From the IMG/VR virus record IMGVR_UViG_3300009413_000100, positions 1-21,963 of that record: DNA of 21,963 bases, one strand, 5' to 3'. Of the stretch, positions 21,664 to 21,963 are shown piece by piece. Source of the stretch: a virus. The first letter of the stretch is position 1; each line of letters opens with the position of its first letter. The translations under genes and the position numbers were made by a program. The notes beneath the pieces are model-generated. The model did not search any database and was not told where the DNA came from. It saw nothing but the letters and a program-made list of their open reading frames with translations.

Positions 21664-21963
21664 CCATACTCCTTCAAGACAACGCCCTACACACATCAGA
21701 AGGAGGTTCTTGAAGCCTCCTGGAACAAAACCGTGTGGGCGTATTTCCTCGAGATGGGAACAGGCAAGTCCAAGATTTGCATCGACAACGCCGCGATTTT
21801 GTTCGAGCGCGGCCAGATCGACACCTTGATCGTGATCGCCCCGAAAGGTGTCTATCGCAACTGGGCGCGGATCGAAGTGCCAGAACACTTACCAGAGCGC
21901 ATAGAGCGCGACTTGGCCGTTTGGCGACCTAACCCCAACAAAACCGAAAAGAAGGCGCTGACG
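21661..21963 (+). CDS. SNF2-type helicase, N-terminal part only
   Basis: The gene runs off the right edge; 101 codons are visible. The N-terminus MPYSFKTTPYTHQKEVLEAS contains a Q-motif-like YTHQ, followed by Walker A in EMGTGKSK (about residues 32-39) and motif Ia in LIVIAPKGVYRNW. This matches SNF2/DEAD-like superfamily 2 ATPases that phages often encode near replication genes; they use ATP to move on duplex DNA or unwind it. The ATG is the only likely start, since an in-frame stop lies at 21634-21636. The ribosome binding site is weak (GGAT about 13 bases upstream), so start control through the repeats above is possible. Confidence 0.85.
   Translation, partial: MPYSFKTTPYTHQKEVLEASWNKTVWAYFLEMGTGKSKICIDNAAILFERGQIDTLIVIAPKGVYRNWARIEVPEHLPERIERDLAVWRPNPNKTEKKALT

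Overview
The window looks like part of a tailed double-stranded DNA bacteriophage genome. It is most likely a podovirus-type phage of the kind common in marine viral metagenomes. Two blocks support this: a run of virion and ejection-protein genes ending in a peptidoglycan peptidase, and an oppositely oriented replication operon encoding a primase, a superfamily 1 helicase and a family A DNA polymerase. The marine and podovirus assignment rests on remembered family resemblance (the gp10-like propeller protein, the LSDGEFVM-type protein, the Gln-rich ejection-type protein), not on a search. No integrase, repressor, terminase, portal or major capsid gene lies in the window, so lifestyle cannot be decided. 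No tRNA, rRNA or CRISPR was recognised, and no gene-free stretch exceeds about 135 bases.

Positions 3-14105 (+ strand) form a packed late-type block. In order: the 3' end of a repeat-bearing virion-type gene; a 759-residue gp10-like tail/stabilisation protein; a 66-residue small protein; a 375-residue proline-rich protein built from in-frame DNA repeats; a 107-residue beta-rich protein; four proteins (516, 344, 678 and 1243 residues) that resemble internal virion or DNA-ejection proteins; a 2OG-Fe(II) oxygenase-like protein; and an M15-type peptidase, probably the endolysin. Many stops and starts touch or overlap.

Positions 14097-21527 (- strand) form the replication operon, read from right to left. 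In order: two unrecognised conserved-looking proteins (118 and 192 residues); a candidate ssDNA-binding protein (252 residues, C-terminal EDLPF); a very strong intrinsic terminator; an AEP-family primase (511 residues); a UvrD-like helicase (507 residues); a family A DNA polymerase with exonuclease domain (642 residues); and finally a 221-residue basic protein whose C-terminal third looks like sigma-70 region 4. The last gene meets the peptidase gene tail to tail with a 9-base overlap.

Positions 21528-21660 are a divergent control region with ordered short repeats. From 21661 to the right edge runs the start of an SNF2-type helicase gene on the + strand.

The most interesting points are the sigma-region-4-like protein placed at the junction of the early and late blocks, the UUCG-capped terminator only 6 bases before the primase start, the primase's four-cysteine module with an SSB-like C-terminal tip, the Leu at the E. 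coli 762 position of the polymerase, and the minisatellite-like virion-region gene. Together they suggest a compact replisome without a DnaB-type helicase in view, with an internal attenuator and a possible dedicated late-gene regulator.
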